From Rhodanobacter thiooxydans LCS2 (GTDB lineage: Bacteria > Pseudomonadota > Gammaproteobacteria > Xanthomonadales > Rhodanobacteraceae): a stretch of 64,000 bases of DNA. The first letter of the stretch is position 1. Every line of letters starts with the position of its first letter. Shown here piece by piece: positions 33,719-45,268 of this stretch. The notes under the pieces are model-generated. The model ran no database searches. It was not told the DNA's origin and saw only the letters and a program-made list of their open reading frames with translations. The stretch covers positions 1 through 64,000 of the forward strand of contig NZ_AJXW01000069.1 of the NCBI RefSeq assembly GCF_000264375.1. The letters run 5' to 3'. The translations under genes were made by a program, and so were the position numbers.

Positions 33719-36097
33719 TCACCCTCGCAACTTTGCCTTGCATGATTGCTCCAACGCCGCTATGGCCTCGCGTACGCAACGGTCCGCGTCGTCGTCGGTA
33801 AGCGTGCGTGAAGCGTCCTGTAAAATCAAGCCCATAGCGAGACTTTTTCGGCCTGCTTCGACTCCCTTGCCGCTGTAGCGGTCAAACAGGCGCAGTTCCT
33901 TCAGGCGTTCGCCCAGCGTGCGGCGAACCGTCTGCTCGATTTGTGACCAGTGGACCGTTTCCGGCAGGTCCATGGCAAGGTCGCGGCGCACGGCCGGGAA
34001 CCGGGGCACTGCCTGCGCCCGGGGCAGGCGGCGCGCCAGCAGCGGCTCCAGCGCCAGTTCCAGCACGTGCACGTCCGGGCCCAGGTCCAGCGCCCTGGCC
34101 AATTGCGGGTGCAGGGCGCCGAGGTGACCCACGGTGAGGCCATCGCGGGTTACCCGGGCACCGCGTCCCGGGTGCAGCCAACCCGGCAGGCCATCGGCAT
34201 GCACCGACCAGCGCTGCGGCTCGCCGCCCCAGGCGATCAGTGCGTCCAGGTCGCCCTTGAGATCGAAGAAATCCAGCGCCCGCGACGGTTCGCCCCATTG
34301 CTCGGCACGAGCCTTGCCACAGGCCACGATGGCCAGGCTGGGCGTCTCGACCGGCGGATTGCCCTGCGCAAACACACGGGCGATTTCGAACAGCCGCACC
34401 CGTTCCTGCTGGCGTGCGCGGTTGTGACGCAGCGCCTCGATCAGCCCCGGCAGCAGCGCGGGCCGCATCACCGCCAGATCAGCCGAAAGCGGGTTGGCCA
34501 GCGGCACCAGTTGCCCGGTGAAGCCCCAGTCCGCCAGCAGCTCGGCCGCCACGAAGGACAGGTTGACGGCCTCGTAGTAGCCGCGCGCGGCCAACTGCTC
34601 GCGCAGCGCCAGTTCGTTGATGCGCGCCTCCGGCTCGATGGCCAGGGTCAGCGCGCCAGCCGGGGCAGCCGTGGGAATGTTGTCGTAGCCGAAAATGCGC
34701 GCGACTTCCTCGATCAGGTCCTCTTCGCACTCGATGTCGAAGCGGCTGCTAGGCGCGGTGACCTGCCAGCCGTCGGTCGTCGCCGCGACCTGCATGCCCA
34801 GCGCGGTGAAGATGCGCGCCACTTCGGCGTCGGCCACGTTCACGCCGAGCACGCGCTGCAGACGCGCACGGCGCAGGGCAACCGGAGCCGGCTTCGGCAG
34901 GTCGGCCGGATTCTCCGCCACCAGTACCGGGCCGGCCTTGCCGCCGGCGATTGCCAGCAGCAGCTCGCTGGCTCGCTCCAGCGCACGGCGCGGCAGTTCA
35001 GGGTCGACACCGCGCTCGAAGCGATGCGAGGCATCGGTGTGCAGGCCCAGCTTGCGCGCGCGGCCCATGATCGCGGCGGGTGCGAAATGCGCGGATTCCA
35101 GGAACACGTTGCGGGTGGCGTCGGTGACGCGCGAGTCGTGGCCACCCATCACGCCGGCCACGGCCAGCGCCTTCTTTTCGTCGGCGATCAGCACGAAGCT
35201 TTCGTCCAGTCTTGCCTCGTTGCCGTCGAGCAGCTTCAGCGTCTCGCCGCTGCGCGCGTGGCGCACCACGATATCGCCTTCGAGCGTGTCGTTGTCGAAC
35301 GCATGCAGCGGCTGGCCCAGTTCCAGCATCACGTAGTTGGTGACGTCGACCACCGCGCCGATCGGACGCAGGCCCCCGCGGCGCAGCCGCTCGGCCAGCC
35401 ACAGCGGCGAGCGCGCCATCGGGTCGATGCCTTCGATGATGCGGCCAAGGTAACGCGGCGCATCCCTGCCCGCTTCCAGGCGGATGCCGCGACGCGCATC
35501 GCCGGTCACCGGCACGCTTGCTGCTGCCGGCAGCTTCACCCTGCTGCCGAACAGCGCAGCCACGTCGTGCGCCAGGCCGACCATGCTCAGGCAATCAGGG
35601 CGGTTCGGGGTGAGCTTCAGCTCGAAGCTGGCATCCGGCAGACCAAGATAAGCAGCCAGCGGCTGGCCGACCGGCGCAGCGGCCGGCAGCTCCAGCAGGC
35701 CGGAGGCATCGGCGTCGATGCCCAGTTCCTTCGCCGAGCACAGCATGCCGAACGATTCCACGCCGCGCAGCTTGGCCGCCTTGATGGCGATGCCGCCCGG
35801 CAACTTTGCACCGACCGTCGCCAGCGGCACCTTGATGCCGACGCGCGCGTTGGGTGCGCCGCAGACGATCTGCAACGGATCGTTCTGCCCCGCATCGACC
35901 TTGCACACCTGCAGCCGGTCGGCCTGTGGGTGCTTTTCGGCGGCGACGATCTCGGCCACCACCACGCCGGCCAGGTTCTCGCCCAGCGGCGTGACTTCTT
36001 CCACTTCCAGCCCGGCCATGGTCAGCGCATGGGCCAGTTCGGCACGATCGGCCTGCACATCCACCAGTTCGCGCAGCCAGTTTTCGGAGAATTTCAT
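33719..36097 (-). CDS. pheT: Phenylalanine-tRNA ligase beta subunit
   Basis: This is the large subunit of the alpha2-beta2 phenylalanyl-tRNA synthetase. It carries the editing site and tRNA-recognition domains. The 792-residue protein shows an N-terminal tRNA-binding domain ([23 protein letters not shown] near 45-67), the B3/B4 editing region, and a C-terminal anticodon-binding ferredoxin-like domain ([13 protein letters not shown] near 700). One base separates it from ihfA downstream. A repeat-filled gap of about 98 bases separates it from pheS. Confidence 0.96.
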   Translation of the reverse strand: MKFSENWLRELVDVQADRAELAHALTMAGLEVEEVTPLGENLAGVVVAEIVAAEKHPQADRLQVCKVDAGQNDPLQIVCGAPNARVGIKVPLATVGAKLPGGIAIKAAKLRGVESFGMLCSAKELGIDADASGLLELPAAAPVGQPLAAYLGLPDASFELKLTPNRPDCLSMVGLAHDVAALFGSRVKLPAAASVPVTGDARRGIRLEAGRDAPRYLGRIIEGIDPMARSPLWLAERLRRGGLRPIGAVVDVTNYVMLELGQPLHAFDNDTLEGDIVVRHARSGETLKLLDGNEARLDESFVLIADEKKALAVAGVMGGHDSRVTDATRNVFLESAHFAPAAIMGRARKLGLHTDASHRFERGVDPELPRRALERASELLLAIAGGKAGPVLVAENPADLPKPAPVALRRARLQRVLGVNVADAEVARIFTALGMQVAATTDGWQVTAPSSRFDIECEEDLIEEVARIFGYDNIPTAAPAGALTLAIEPEARINELALREQLAARGYYEAVNLSFVAAELLADWGFTGQLVPLANPLSADLAVMRPALLPGLIEALRHNRARQQERVRLFEIARVFAQGNPPVETPSLAIVACGKARAEQWGEPSRALDFFDLKGDLDALIAWGGEPQRWSVHADGLPGWLHPGRGARVTRDGLTVGHLGALHPQLARALDLGPDVHVLELALEPLLARRLPRAQAVPRFPAVRRDLAMDLPETVHWSQIEQTVRRTLGERLKELRLFDRYSGKGVEAGRKSLAMGLILQDASRTLTDDDADRCVREAIAALEQSCKAKLRG

Positions 36098-36108
36098 GGT
36101 TGAAGTCC

Positions 36109-36190
36109 GGGAATAGGAAGTAGGAAATCGGGAATCGGAAGAGCGCAGGCCTGCGGCCTTTTGCTATTCCCTGTTCCCTATTCCCGATTC
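36109..36190. repeat. GGGAATAG-type inverted repeat between pheS and pheT
   Basis: GGGAATAGGAAGTAGG and GGGAATCGG words on the left are mirrored by CTATTCCC-GTTCCCTATTCCCG words on the right, enclosing GCAGGCCTGC. This is the same element as in the sufB-sufC and map-glnD gaps. Confidence 0.75.
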
Positions 36191-36195
36191 ACTGC

Positions 36196-37706
<1,511 letters not shown>

Positions 37707-37717
37707 GGTCTATCTCC

Positions 37718-37915
37718 TCACAAGTACGGCAGCATGCGAGCCACGCCCGGGGTGTCGCACGCCTTGAGGTGGTTCGGTGCACGGAGACCACGCTTCTGCT
37801 TGGTCGACTTCTTGGTCAGGATGTGCGACTTGAACGCGTGGCCGCACTTGATCTTGCCCGACGCGGTCTTGCGAAAACGCTTCGCTGCCGCCCGGTTGGT
37901 CTTGATCTTGGGCAT
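37718..37915 (-). CDS. rpmI: 50S ribosomal protein L35
   Basis: L35 is a small basic ribosomal protein. The 65-residue form starts at [14 protein letters not shown], the invariant N terminus, and includes [15 protein letters not shown]. Longer in-frame extension upstream is not coding. It is preceded by a promoter-bearing gap of about 356 bases and co-transcribed with rplT. Confidence 0.98.
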   Translation of the reverse strand: MPKIKTNRAAAKRFRKTASGKIKCGHAFKSHILTKKSTKQKRGLRAPNHLKACDTPGVARMLPYL

Positions 37916-38271
37916 GGGAATGCTCCTTGTATGAGGCTCACCCTGCGCGGGCAGCCCCGGTTTCTGACTGATCTGGCGGTGGCGTCGTCCCGGAGGACCT
38001 GGCCACGCTTTCCGTCCTGCCACGATCGGTGCACGACCCTTCCAGACGGGTCGAACCCGTAATTATAAGGGTTCAAAAAGCCAAACACCAGCACGAAATG
38101 CTGACGATGGCTTCCCCTCCCTTCGGCGACCGAAGGAAGTCTCCTTTGCGGGAGAAAGGACTGAGGTGAAGGTGCGGGGCTTGCCCCGCTCCAATCCAAT
38201 AAGGCGGCTGCTCCGGGAGACACGGTGAAAGAGCATCGCCCGCGAGCGGACTCCTACCAAAGACGACCGGC
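37916..38271. other. infC-rpmI intergenic region with promoter and repeats
   Basis: The gap holds several elements. A minus-strand -10 box TATAAT (38062-38067 as ATTATA on plus) is framed by a GAACCC/GGGTTC inverted repeat (38053-38058, 38069-38074), giving a likely rpmI-rplT promoter with a possible operator. A GCGGGGC-TT-GCCCCGC hairpin is near 38172-38188. A REP element occupies 38233-38257. CT-rich words (CTCCTTTGCGGGAGAAAGG) resemble a further xanthomonad palindrome. The -35 of the promoter is weak. Confidence 0.6.
38233..38257. repeat. Single REP element 3' of infC
   Basis: GCATCGCCCGCGAGCGGA followed by CTCCTAC is a slightly diverged copy of the 78-102 unit. It sits 15 bases after the infC stop. 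Confidence 0.7.
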
Positions 38272-38796
38272 TTACTTCTTCTTCGGCCCGATCATCATGA
38301 CCATCTGACGCCCTTCCAGCCGCGGGAACGACTCGACCTGACCGTTGTCGCCGACGTCTTCCTGGATCTTCTTGGCCAGGTTCTGGCCGAGGTCCTGATG
38401 CGACATCTCGCGGCCACGGAAGCGGATGGTGACCTTGACTTTGTCGCCCTCTTCCAGGAAGCGAAGCATGTTGCGCAGCTTGATCTGGTAGTCGCCCACG
38501 TCCGTGACCGGACGGAACTTCACTTCCTTGATCTCGACCTGCTTCTGCTTCTTCTTGGCGGCCTGCGCCTTCTTCTGGGCTTCGAACTTGAACTTGCCGT
38601 AATCCATGATGCGGCAGACCGGCGGGTCGCCGTTCGGCTGGATCTCGACCAGATCCATGCCTGCTTCCTGCGCCAGGCTGAGCGCCTCGTCACGGCTGAG
38701 GATGCCGAGCTGTTCCGAGTCAGCGCCAATCACGCGCACACGCGGCACGCGGATTTCCAGGTTACGACGATTGCCCTTGTTGTCGGTGGTAGCGAT
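38272..38796 (-). CDS. infC: Translation initiation factor IF-3, ATC start codon
   Basis: IF-3 keeps 30S subunits free and proofreads initiator tRNA and start codons. The only start giving a normal N terminus ([14 protein letters not shown]) is an ATC codon at 38794-38796, with GGAGG placed eight bases upstream. This yields 174 residues, close to the 180 of E. coli. The nearest canonical alternative, a GTG at 38748, would cut 16 conserved residues. Non-AUG infC starts (AUU in E. coli) are discriminated against by IF-3 itself and allow autoregulation. The core [15 protein letters not shown] and the KRKKK-type linker are present. Confidence 0.94.
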   Translation of the reverse strand: MATTDNKGNRRNLEIRVPRVRVIGADSEQLGILSRDEALSLAQEAGMDLVEIQPNGDPPVCRIMDYGKFKFEAQKKAQAAKKKQKQVEIKEVKFRPVTDVGDYQIKLRNMLRFLEEGDKVKVTIRFRGREMSHQDLGQNLAKKIQEDVGDNGQVESFPRLEGRQMVMMIGPKKK

Positions 38797-38809
38797 ACCA
38801 CGATCCTCC
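38794..38809 (-). promoter_or_regulatory. infC ribosome binding site and ATC start
   Basis: A strong GGAGG (38805-38809 as CCTCC on plus) is eight bases before the ATC codon. A full Shine-Dalgarno paired with a non-AUG start is the arrangement expected for IF-3 autoregulation. The thrS stop is just upstream at 38841, so infC is expressed from the thrS transcript or a promoter inside thrS. Confidence 0.85.
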
Positions 38810-38840
38810 AGAAGAAGTAATGAAACAGACCGCCCGGCGC

Positions 38841-40742
38841 TCAGCGCCGGATTTCGGTCTCCAGTCGTTCAACGAAGCCGGCCAGCGGCATGCTGCCCAG
38901 GTCCTCGCCGGAACGGGTACGTACAGAAACGGCACCCGTTTCCCTCTCACGATCACCGACCACGAGAAGATAAGGCACTTTCTGCAGCGTATGCTCGCGG
39001 ATTTTATAGCCGACTTTCTCGTTGCGCAAATCCGATTGTACCCGGAAACCTTTGTCGACAAGGGCTTGCGTCACTTCCCGAACGTAATCGGCCTGCGCAT
39101 CGGTGATATTGATCACCACCGCCTGCACCGGGGCCAGCCAGGGCGGCAGCAGGCCGGCGTGATGTTCGATCAGGATGCCGATGAAGCGCTCCATCGAGCC
39201 GACGATGGCCCGGTGCAGCATCACCGGATGCCGTTTCTGCGAGTGCTCATCCACGTATTCGGCGCCCAGCCGCTCGGGCATCATGAAATCGACCTGCATG
39301 GTGCCGACCTGCCAGTCGCGACCGATCGAATCCTTCATGTGGTACTCGATCTTGGGGCCGTAGAACGCGCCCTCGCCAGGCAGTTCGGTCCACTTCACCC
39401 CGGCAGCGGACAACGCGCCGCGCAGCGCCGCCTCGGCACGATCCCACACATCATCGTCGCCGATGCGCTTGTCCGGCCGCAGGGCCAGCGCAACATCGAT
39501 GTCGTTGAAACCGAAGTCGGCATACACCTGCATGGCCTGGCGGTGGAACTCGGTGACTTCCGATTCAATCTGCTCGGGCGTGCAGAAGATGTGGCCATCA
39601 TCCTGGGTGAACGCACGCACGCGCATGATGCCGTGCAACGCGCCGGACGGCTCGTTGCGGTGGCAGCCGCCGAATTCACCGTAGCGGATCGGCAGCTCGC
39701 GGTAGCTGTGCAGGCCGGTGTTGAACACCTGCACGTGGCCCGGGCAGTTCATCGGCTTCAGCGCGTAGGTGTGCTTCTCCGACTCGGTGAAGAACATGTT
39801 CTCGGCATAGTTGTCCCAATGGCCCGACTTCTTCCACAGCGACACGTCCAGCACCATCGGGCAGCGCACCTCCTGATAGCCACTCTTCCTGTACACGCCG
39901 CGCATGTACTGCTCGACCTGCTGCCAGATGGCCCAGCCGTTCGGATGCCAGAACACCATGCCCGGGCTTTCTTCCTGCTGGTGGAACAGGTCGAGCTGCT
40001 TGCCGATCTTGCGGTGGTCGCGTTTCTCGGCCTCCTCCAGCTGGTACAGGTAGGCCTTCAGGTCCTTGTCGTTGAGCCACGCTGTGCCATAGATGCGGCT
40101 GAGCATCGCGTTGTTCGAATCGCCGCGCCAGTACGCGCCTGCCACCTTCATCAGCTTGAACGAATGCAGCTTGCCGGTGTTCGGCACATGCGGGCCGCGA
40201 CACAGGTCGGTGAACTCGCCCTGCGAATACAGCGACAGGTCCTGGTCGGCCGGAATGCCCTCGATGATCTCGGCCTTGTAGCTCTCGCCGATGCCGCGGA
40301 AGAACGCCACCGCCTCGTCGCGCGACTTCACGCTGCGCGTCACCGGCAGCTGCTCGTCGACGATCTTGTGCATCTCCGCCTCGATCTTCGGCAGGTCCTC
40401 GGGTGTGAACGGGCGCTCGTAGGCGAAGTCGTAATAGAAGCCGTTGTCGATCACCGGGCCGATCGTGACCTGCGCCCCCGGGAACAGCCGCTGCACGGCC
40501 TGGCCCATCAGGTGCGCGGTGGAGTGGCGCAGGATCTCCAGCGCCTCGGGGCTCTTCTCGGTGACGATCTGCAGGCTGGCGTCGTGCTCGATCGGGAAGC
40601 CGGCGTCGACCAGCCGGCCGTCGACCTTGCCGGCCAGCGTGGCCTTGGCCAGACCGGCGCCAATCGAGGCAGCCACGTCCTGCACGGTGACGGGATGATC
40701 AAACGGCTTCTTGCTGCCGTCGGGTAGCGTGATTTCAATCAT
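38841..40742 (-). CDS. thrS: Threonine-tRNA ligase
   Basis: This enzyme charges tRNA-Thr in the cytoplasm. The 633-residue protein starts [10 protein letters not shown], the TGS domain (1-61). The editing domain carries [10 protein letters not shown] near residue 74. The class II catalytic core has zinc ligands in [11 protein letters not shown] and HRNEPSG, and the C-terminal anticodon-binding domain ends [11 protein letters not shown] chose the internal ATG; seven upstream in-frame codons overlap the attenuator. A leader peptide and competing hairpins upstream suggest attenuation by threonyl-tRNA supply. Confidence 0.97.
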   Translation of the reverse strand: MIEITLPDGSKKPFDHPVTVQDVAASIGAGLAKATLAGKVDGRLVDAGFPIEHDASLQIVTEKSPEALEILRHSTAHLMGQAVQRLFPGAQVTIGPVIDNGFYYDFAYERPFTPEDLPKIEAEMHKIVDEQLPVTRSVKSRDEAVAFFRGIGESYKAEIIEGIPADQDLSLYSQGEFTDLCRGPHVPNTGKLHSFKLMKVAGAYWRGDSNNAMLSRIYGTAWLNDKDLKAYLYQLEEAEKRDHRKIGKQLDLFHQQEESPGMVFWHPNGWAIWQQVEQYMRGVYRKSGYQEVRCPMVLDVSLWKKSGHWDNYAENMFFTESEKHTYALKPMNCPGHVQVFNTGLHSYRELPIRYGEFGGCHRNEPSGALHGIMRVRAFTQDDGHIFCTPEQIESEVTEFHRQAMQVYADFGFNDIDVALALRPDKRIGDDDVWDRAEAALRGALSAAGVKWTELPGEGAFYGPKIEYHMKDSIGRDWQVGTMQVDFMMPERLGAEYVDEHSQKRHPVMLHRAIVGSMERFIGILIEHHAGLLPPWLAPVQAVVINITDAQADYVREVTQALVDKGFRVQSDLRNEKVGYKIREHTLQKVPYLLVVGDRERETGAVSVRTRSGEDLGSMPLAGFVERLETEIRR

Positions 40743-40761
40743 GGGGCTTCTCTGGAAAAGC

Positions 40762-40783
40762 AAAAAAGGGCATGACGCCCTTT
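40762..40783 (-). terminator. Attenuator-like terminator before thrS
   Basis: On the minus strand AAAGGGC-GTCAT-GCCCTTT is a 7-bp stem followed directly by a run of T (TTTTTT with the stem end), only about 20 bases before the thrS ATG. Its 5' arm also contains GGCGT (40775-40779), complementary to an upstream ACGCC (40805-40809). The alternative pairing would prevent the terminator, as in amino-acid attenuation. Confidence 0.8.
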
Positions 40784-40817
40784 CTTTGATGACGAAGAAA
40801 CGAAGGCGTGCGGACGG

Positions 40818-40844
40818 TCAGTAGTGGAAGCGGGTAGTTGCCAT
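40818..40844 (-). CDS. Putative thrS leader peptide, M-A-T-T-R-F-H-Y
   Basis: This nine-codon ORF (ATG GCA ACT ACC ... TGA) lies in the thrS 5' leader, about 35 bases upstream of the terminator hairpin, with tandem threonine codons. A ribosome stalled at the Thr codons would leave the ACGCC element (40805-40809) free to pair with GGCGT of the terminator, allowing thrS expression. No strong Shine-Dalgarno is visible (GAGTGTGCGAC precedes it). With only two Thr codons the coding claim is moderate. Confidence 0.55.
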   Translation of the reverse strand: MATTRFHY

Positions 40845-41001
40845 GTCGCACACTCGGCCAGCGCGCAGCGCGGGCCACCTCAGATCTCGTGGGTGATGCC
40901 GAGACGCTAGTTTAGCCCGGATGGCCTGTCAATCCACGCCCGACGCCACCGTGCCGGCCGGGCCCGACGATACAATGCCGCCGATCTTCCGAGGACACTC
41001 C

Positions 41002-42009
41002 ATGCGCATCCTGGTCACCGGCACCGCCGGCTTCATCGGCGCCGCCCTGGCGCAGCGCCTGCTGGCGCGTGGCGACATGGTGCATGGCATCGACAACCAC
41101 AACGACTACTACGACCCGGCGCTGAAGGAAGCCCGCCTGGCGCGTTTTGCCGGCCACCCGAACTACACCCATCAGCGCGCTGACCTGGCCGATGCGGGCG
41201 CGGTGAATCATGCGTTCACCACGTTCAGGCCGCAGCGCGTGGTGAACCTCGCCGCACAGGCCGGCGTGCGTCATTCGCTGCAGAACCCCCAGGCCTACGT
41301 GTCGAGCAACCTGGTCGGCTTCGTCAACATCCTCGAAGGCTGCCGCCACAGCGGCGTGGAGCACCTGGTCTACGCCTCGTCCAGTTCGGTCTACGGCGCG
41401 AACCGCAAGCTGCCGTTCGCGGTGGAAGACGCGGTCGACCACCCGGTCAGCCTATACGCGGCCAGCAAGAAGGCGAACGAGCTGATGGCGCACACCTACA
41501 GCCACCTGTTCGACTTACCCACCACTGGCCTGCGCTTCTTCACCGTGTATGGCCCGTGGGGCCGGCCGGACATGTCGCCAATGCTGTTCGCCGACCGGAT
41601 CAGCCGCGGCGAGCCGATCGACGTATTCAACTTCGGCCACCACAGCCGCGACTTCACCTATATCGACGACATCGTCGAAGGTGTGATCCGCACGCTCGAC
41701 CACCCGGCCGAAGCGGATCCGGCGTACAACCCCGAGCGGCCGAACCCCGGCACCTCGAACGCGCCGTACCGCGTCTACAACCTCGGCAACGACCAGCCGG
41801 TGCAGCTGCTGCGCTTCATCGAACTGCTGGAACAGAACTTCGGCCGCAGCGTGGAAAAACGCCTGCTGCCGATGCAACCCGGCGACGTGCCGGACACCTG
41901 GGCCGACGTGTCGGCACTGCGCCGCGACGTGGGCTACGCGCCGAACACGTCGATCGAGGATGGCGTGGCGAAATTCGTGGTGTGGTATCGGGAGTACTTC
42001 AACCGCTGA
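41002..42009 (+). CDS. NAD-dependent epimerase, UDP-glucuronate 4-epimerase-like
   Basis: This short-chain-dehydrogenase-fold nucleotide-sugar epimerase is likely to convert UDP-glucuronate to UDP-galacturonate for surface polysaccharide or lipopolysaccharide. The 335-residue protein has GTAGFIG at 7-13 for NAD, the ASSSSVYG catalytic Ser/Thr region near 126, and the Tyr152-Lys156 pair (YAASK). DNHNDYYDP and a FTVYGPWGRPDM stretch are typical of the GAE/CapI subgroup. The upstream in-frame codons lack family sequence; I chose the ATG with GAGGA upstream. The gene is solitary, so the product sugar is inferred. Confidence 0.87.
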   Translation: MRILVTGTAGFIGAALAQRLLARGDMVHGIDNHNDYYDPALKEARLARFAGHPNYTHQRADLADAGAVNHAFTTFRPQRVVNLAAQAGVRHSLQNPQAYVSSNLVGFVNILEGCRHSGVEHLVYASSSSVYGANRKLPFAVEDAVDHPVSLYAASKKANELMAHTYSHLFDLPTTGLRFFTVYGPWGRPDMSPMLFADRISRGEPIDVFNFGHHSRDFTYIDDIVEGVIRTLDHPAEADPAYNPERPNPGTSNAPYRVYNLGNDQPVQLLRFIELLEQNFGRSVEKRLLPMQPGDVPDTWADVSALRRDVGYAPNTSIEDGVAKFVVWYREYFNR

Positions 42010-42021
42010 GCGTAGGAGCCC

Positions 42022-42471
42022 TCAAAACGGCTTGGCCAGCACCAGCCAGATCACCCCCAGCAGCAGCAGCACCGGCAGCTCGTTGAGCCAGCGCAGTGCG
42101 CGCGATGACGGCAGCGTGCCGCCCTTTTCGCTGCGCCTGAGCATGCGCCCGGCCCACACGAAGTACGCCAGCAGCACGGTCACCAGGACCAACTTGGCGT
42201 CGATCCAGTGCGTGCCGGCGGCCACGTTCGGCAACGTCTGCGGGAACACCCGCCAGCCCTGCCACAGCACCAGCCCGAACAAGAACGCCATGCCGAACAT
42301 GTTGTGGCCGAACTTGTACAGCCGCCGCCCCATCAGCTGCAGCCGCGCCAGCACTGCCGGCTCGTGCGCCGCCTCGGCCATGTTCACCAGGATCCGCGGC
42401 AGGTAGAACACCGTGGCCATCCAGGCGATGACGAACAGCAGGTGCAGGGACTTGATCAGCAGGTAGGTCAT
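42022..42471 (-). CDS. HemJ/CopD-family inner-membrane protein
   Basis: This 149-residue protein has four predicted membrane helices (about 4-24, 52-72, 87-107, 128-148). The first contains KSLHLLFVIAWMATVFYLPRILV, with a conserved His10 and the HemJ-like W-A/G-LPR pattern. The third begins HWIDAKLVL, matching the conserved Lys region. HemJ proteins are protoporphyrinogen IX oxidases; related CopD-type proteins have copper links. The downstream side is convergent with the epimerase gene and only 12 bases away. It follows glnD in the same direction. Confidence 0.75.
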   Translation of the reverse strand: MTYLLIKSLHLLFVIAWMATVFYLPRILVNMAEAAHEPAVLARLQLMGRRLYKFGHNMFGMAFLFGLVLWQGWRVFPQTLPNVAAGTHWIDAKLVLVTVLLAYFVWAGRMLRRSEKGGTLPSSRALRWLNELPVLLLLGVIWLVLAKPF

Positions 42472-42532
42472 GGCGAAACCGCATAGCCGCTGCGAGGCGC
42501 AGCGCCCGCGATGATAACGCGGCACCCGCCGC

Positions 42533-45166
42533 TCAATTCCGCGCCGGGCCGATCCGTTCCTGCAGCGCCTGCAGCAGGCGTTCCTGCAGCGCCTGATCGA
42601 GCGGCGCATCGTGGCGGTCGGTGAGCTGGAAGAAATCCTCCACCCGTTCGCCGAAGGTGGCGATGCGTGCATCATGCACGCGCACTCCGATAGCCAGCAT
42701 CACCTGCGCCACCGCGGCCAGCAGGCCGGGACGATCGGCACCGACCAGCGCCAGCTGGGTGCGGTCGCCAGCGGCGTGGAAACTGATCTGCGGAGCCATC
42801 TGGAAATGCTTCTGGTGGCGCGACATGCCGCGCTTGCTCGGCTGCACGCCGGCCGACTGCGCCAGCGCACGCTGCAACCGTTGCTGCAGCTCCTCCGCCC
42901 GCGCCGCGCTCACCGGCTGCTGGCTGTCCGCGTCGAGCAACAACAGGGTGTCCAGCGCCATTCCGGTCGGCGAACTGAGGATGCGCGCCTCCACCACCGA
43001 GAAGCGCAAGCGATCCAGCACCGCGGTGATGGTGGCGAACAGGCCGTCGCGATCGGGCGTGTAGACGAACAGCTCGGTGCTGCCGCGCACCGACAACGGG
43101 TGCACCGCCACCAGCGGCAGCGCGCCGTGCGCCCGCAGGATCGCCGCGGTCTGCCAGGCGATCTGCTCGGGGCGGTGGCGCAGGAAGCTGAGCTGCGGAA
43201 AGTCGGCCCAGATTCGCGCCACGTCGGCTTCGGCATACCCCTCGTTCAGCAGCAGCGCCAGCGCGTACTCGGAGCATTCGCGCACGCGCGCGCCGATGTC
43301 GCGCGGCAGCTCCACGTCGCTGCGCAAGGCGTAGCGGGTACTGGTATACAGGTCGGCCAGCAGGCGGTCCTTCCAGCCGTTCCACAACCGTGGACTGGTG
43401 CCGATGATGTCGGCGATGGTCAACAGGTACAGCTGGCCAAGCCGTTCGCGATTGCCGACGACTTCCGCAAACCGGTGCACCACGTCCGGGTCGGTGATGT
43501 CCTGGCGCTGCGCGGTGGTGCTCATCAACAGGTGCCAGCGCACCAGCCAGGCAACCTGCTCGACGTCGCCGGGCGGCAGGCCCAGCCGGGTGCAGAAGGC
43601 GCGTGCATCCTGCTCGCCCAGCACCGAGTGGTCGCCGCCGCGACCCTTGGCGATGTCATGGAACAGCCCCGCCAGCAGCAGCACTTCCGGCACCGGCAGG
43701 CCGGCCCAGATTTCGCAGCCCAGCGGAAATTCGCGCTGCGCCGCCGGGTCGGCAAAGCGCGCCAGGTTGCGCAACACGCGCAAGGTGTGCTCGTCGACCG
43801 TGTAAACGTGGAACAGGTCGTACTGCATGCGCCCGAACACTTTGCCGAACGCGGGCAGGATCGCTGCCAGCAGGCCGTGCCGGTTCATCCGCCACAACGG
43901 CTCCACCGCCGGCGCGCCGCGGCGCAGCAGCCGCAGGAAGGCGGCCAGCACCTCGCCGTCCTCGGCCAGCGCATCGCCACGCGCGGCGGTGGCCTGGTGG
44001 ATGCGACGCATGGTGTCGGCGCTGAAACCGACCACGCCGGGCTGATCCATCCGGGCGATGAAGATTTCCACCAGGGCGGCCGGGCGGCGCATGAACAACT
44101 GCGGGTCAACCGCCGCCAATCGCTTGCCGTAGCGCACGAAATCGGTGCCCACAGGCGCCGCTTCCTCTGGCGGTTCCAGCATTTCCTCGAAGCGCTCGGC
44201 CACCTGCACGCCAAGCCGCTCGACCTGGCTGGCGGCGCGGTAATAGCCCTGCATGAACTGCTCGACGCCCAGGTTCTTCGCGTGTTCGTCCTCGAAGCCC
44301 AGGCGCGCGGCCAGCGCACGTTGATAATCGAACAGCAGGCGCTCCTCGGGGCGCCCGGCCTCCAGGTGCAGCGCATAGCGGTAGCGGCGCAGCACCGCCT
44401 CGGACTGCTCCAGCACGGCCTGCTCGGCGGGATCGAGCAGGCCTTCGGCCACCATGTCGGCCAAGTCGTCCGCATGCGCCAGCCGCCGCCCCATCCAGCG
44501 CAGCGAGTCGAGCGTGCGCAGGCCGCCGGGGCCGTCCTTGAGGTTGGGCTCCAGGTTGTAGGCGGTATCGTCGTAGCGGGCGTGCCGCGCATTGCGCTCA
44601 GCCAGCCGGGCGGCCAGGTAGGCCGGCGCCGGCCACAGCGCCGGATCGTCGACGATGGCCTTGAGCCGTGCGTCGAACGCCGCATCGCCGGCCAGCCGGC
44701 GCGCATCCAGCAGGCTGGTGAACACGCTGGCGTCCTGCGCGGCCAGCGTGCGGCACTGCGCTGCATCGCGCACCGCGTGGCCGACCTTCAAGCCGATATC
44801 CCACAGCGTGGCGAAGAATTGCTCCAGCGCGCGCAGGCGTGCCTGCTCCGGTGCCTGCACCAGCGCCAGCAGGTCCACGTCCGAATACGGAAACAGCAGG
44901 CCGCGCCCGAAGCCGCCAACGGCGAACAACGCCGCTCCGGTCACCTCACCCAGGCAGGCAGTCCACACGTGCGCCACGACACGCGCCACCGCCTCGCCGC
45001 GCCGCCGCGCCAGTGCACTGGCATCGGCACCGTCGCGAAACGCCGTGGCCAGCGCGCGATCGACGTCGCCCAGCAGCTGCCGCAAAGCCTGCCGCGCCTC
45101 GGCCGAAACGCCGGAGCGCGGCACGGCCGTCGGCAGACGGGGCAAGGGCGGAGGCACGACGCTCAT
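42533..45166 (-). CDS. glnD: Bifunctional PII uridylyltransferase/uridylyl-removing enzyme
   Basis: GlnD is the glutamine sensor that uridylylates PII proteins when nitrogen is limiting and removes UMP when glutamine is plentiful. The 877-residue protein has the nucleotidyltransferase motif GGFGRG (84-89) with SDVD (95-98), a central HD hydrolase domain ([17 protein letters not shown] near 500) and two C-terminal ACT domains ([16 protein letters not shown] and [13 protein letters not shown]). I chose the [13 protein letters not shown]; the longer ORF start runs into the upstream repeat. map lies upstream in the same direction. Confidence 0.96.
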   Translation of the reverse strand: MSVVPPPLPRLPTAVPRSGVSAEARQALRQLLGDVDRALATAFRDGADASALARRRGEAVARVVAHVWTACLGEVTGAALFAVGGFGRGLLFPYSDVDLLALVQAPEQARLRALEQFFATLWDIGLKVGHAVRDAAQCRTLAAQDASVFTSLLDARRLAGDAAFDARLKAIVDDPALWPAPAYLAARLAERNARHARYDDTAYNLEPNLKDGPGGLRTLDSLRWMGRRLAHADDLADMVAEGLLDPAEQAVLEQSEAVLRRYRYALHLEAGRPEERLLFDYQRALAARLGFEDEHAKNLGVEQFMQGYYRAASQVERLGVQVAERFEEMLEPPEEAAPVGTDFVRYGKRLAAVDPQLFMRRPAALVEIFIARMDQPGVVGFSADTMRRIHQATAARGDALAEDGEVLAAFLRLLRRGAPAVEPLWRMNRHGLLAAILPAFGKVFGRMQYDLFHVYTVDEHTLRVLRNLARFADPAAQREFPLGCEIWAGLPVPEVLLLAGLFHDIAKGRGGDHSVLGEQDARAFCTRLGLPPGDVEQVAWLVRWHLLMSTTAQRQDITDPDVVHRFAEVVGNRERLGQLYLLTIADIIGTSPRLWNGWKDRLLADLYTSTRYALRSDVELPRDIGARVRECSEYALALLLNEGYAEADVARIWADFPQLSFLRHRPEQIAWQTAAILRAHGALPLVAVHPLSVRGSTELFVYTPDRDGLFATITAVLDRLRFSVVEARILSSPTGMALDTLLLLDADSQQPVSAARAEELQQRLQRALAQSAGVQPSKRGMSRHQKHFQMAPQISFHAAGDRTQLALVGADRPGLLAAVAQVMLAIGVRVHDARIATFGERVEDFFQLTDRHDAPLDQALQERLLQALQERIGPARN

Positions 45167-45167
45167 C

Positions 45168-45268
45168 GGGGAGGAAATCAGGGAATAGGAAATGGGGAAA
45201 GCCAGTCTGCCACGCCTCGGCGACACCGGCTCTTCCCATTCCCTATGCCCTATTCTCCACTCCCTCCA
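45168..45268. repeat. GGGAATAG-type inverted repeat between map and glnD
   Basis: Left words GGGGAGG, GGGAATAGG and AATGGGGAAAG are mirrored by CTTCCCATTCCCTATGCCC-TATTCTCC words, spanning almost exactly the gap between the map stop and the glnD start. It is the third copy of this intra-operon element. Confidence 0.75.

Noticed and set aside
42010-42022. GTAGGAGCCC fragment after the epimerase gene
   Set aside because: It matches the first ten bases of the REP unit but lacks the palindrome, so it is too short to call a copy.
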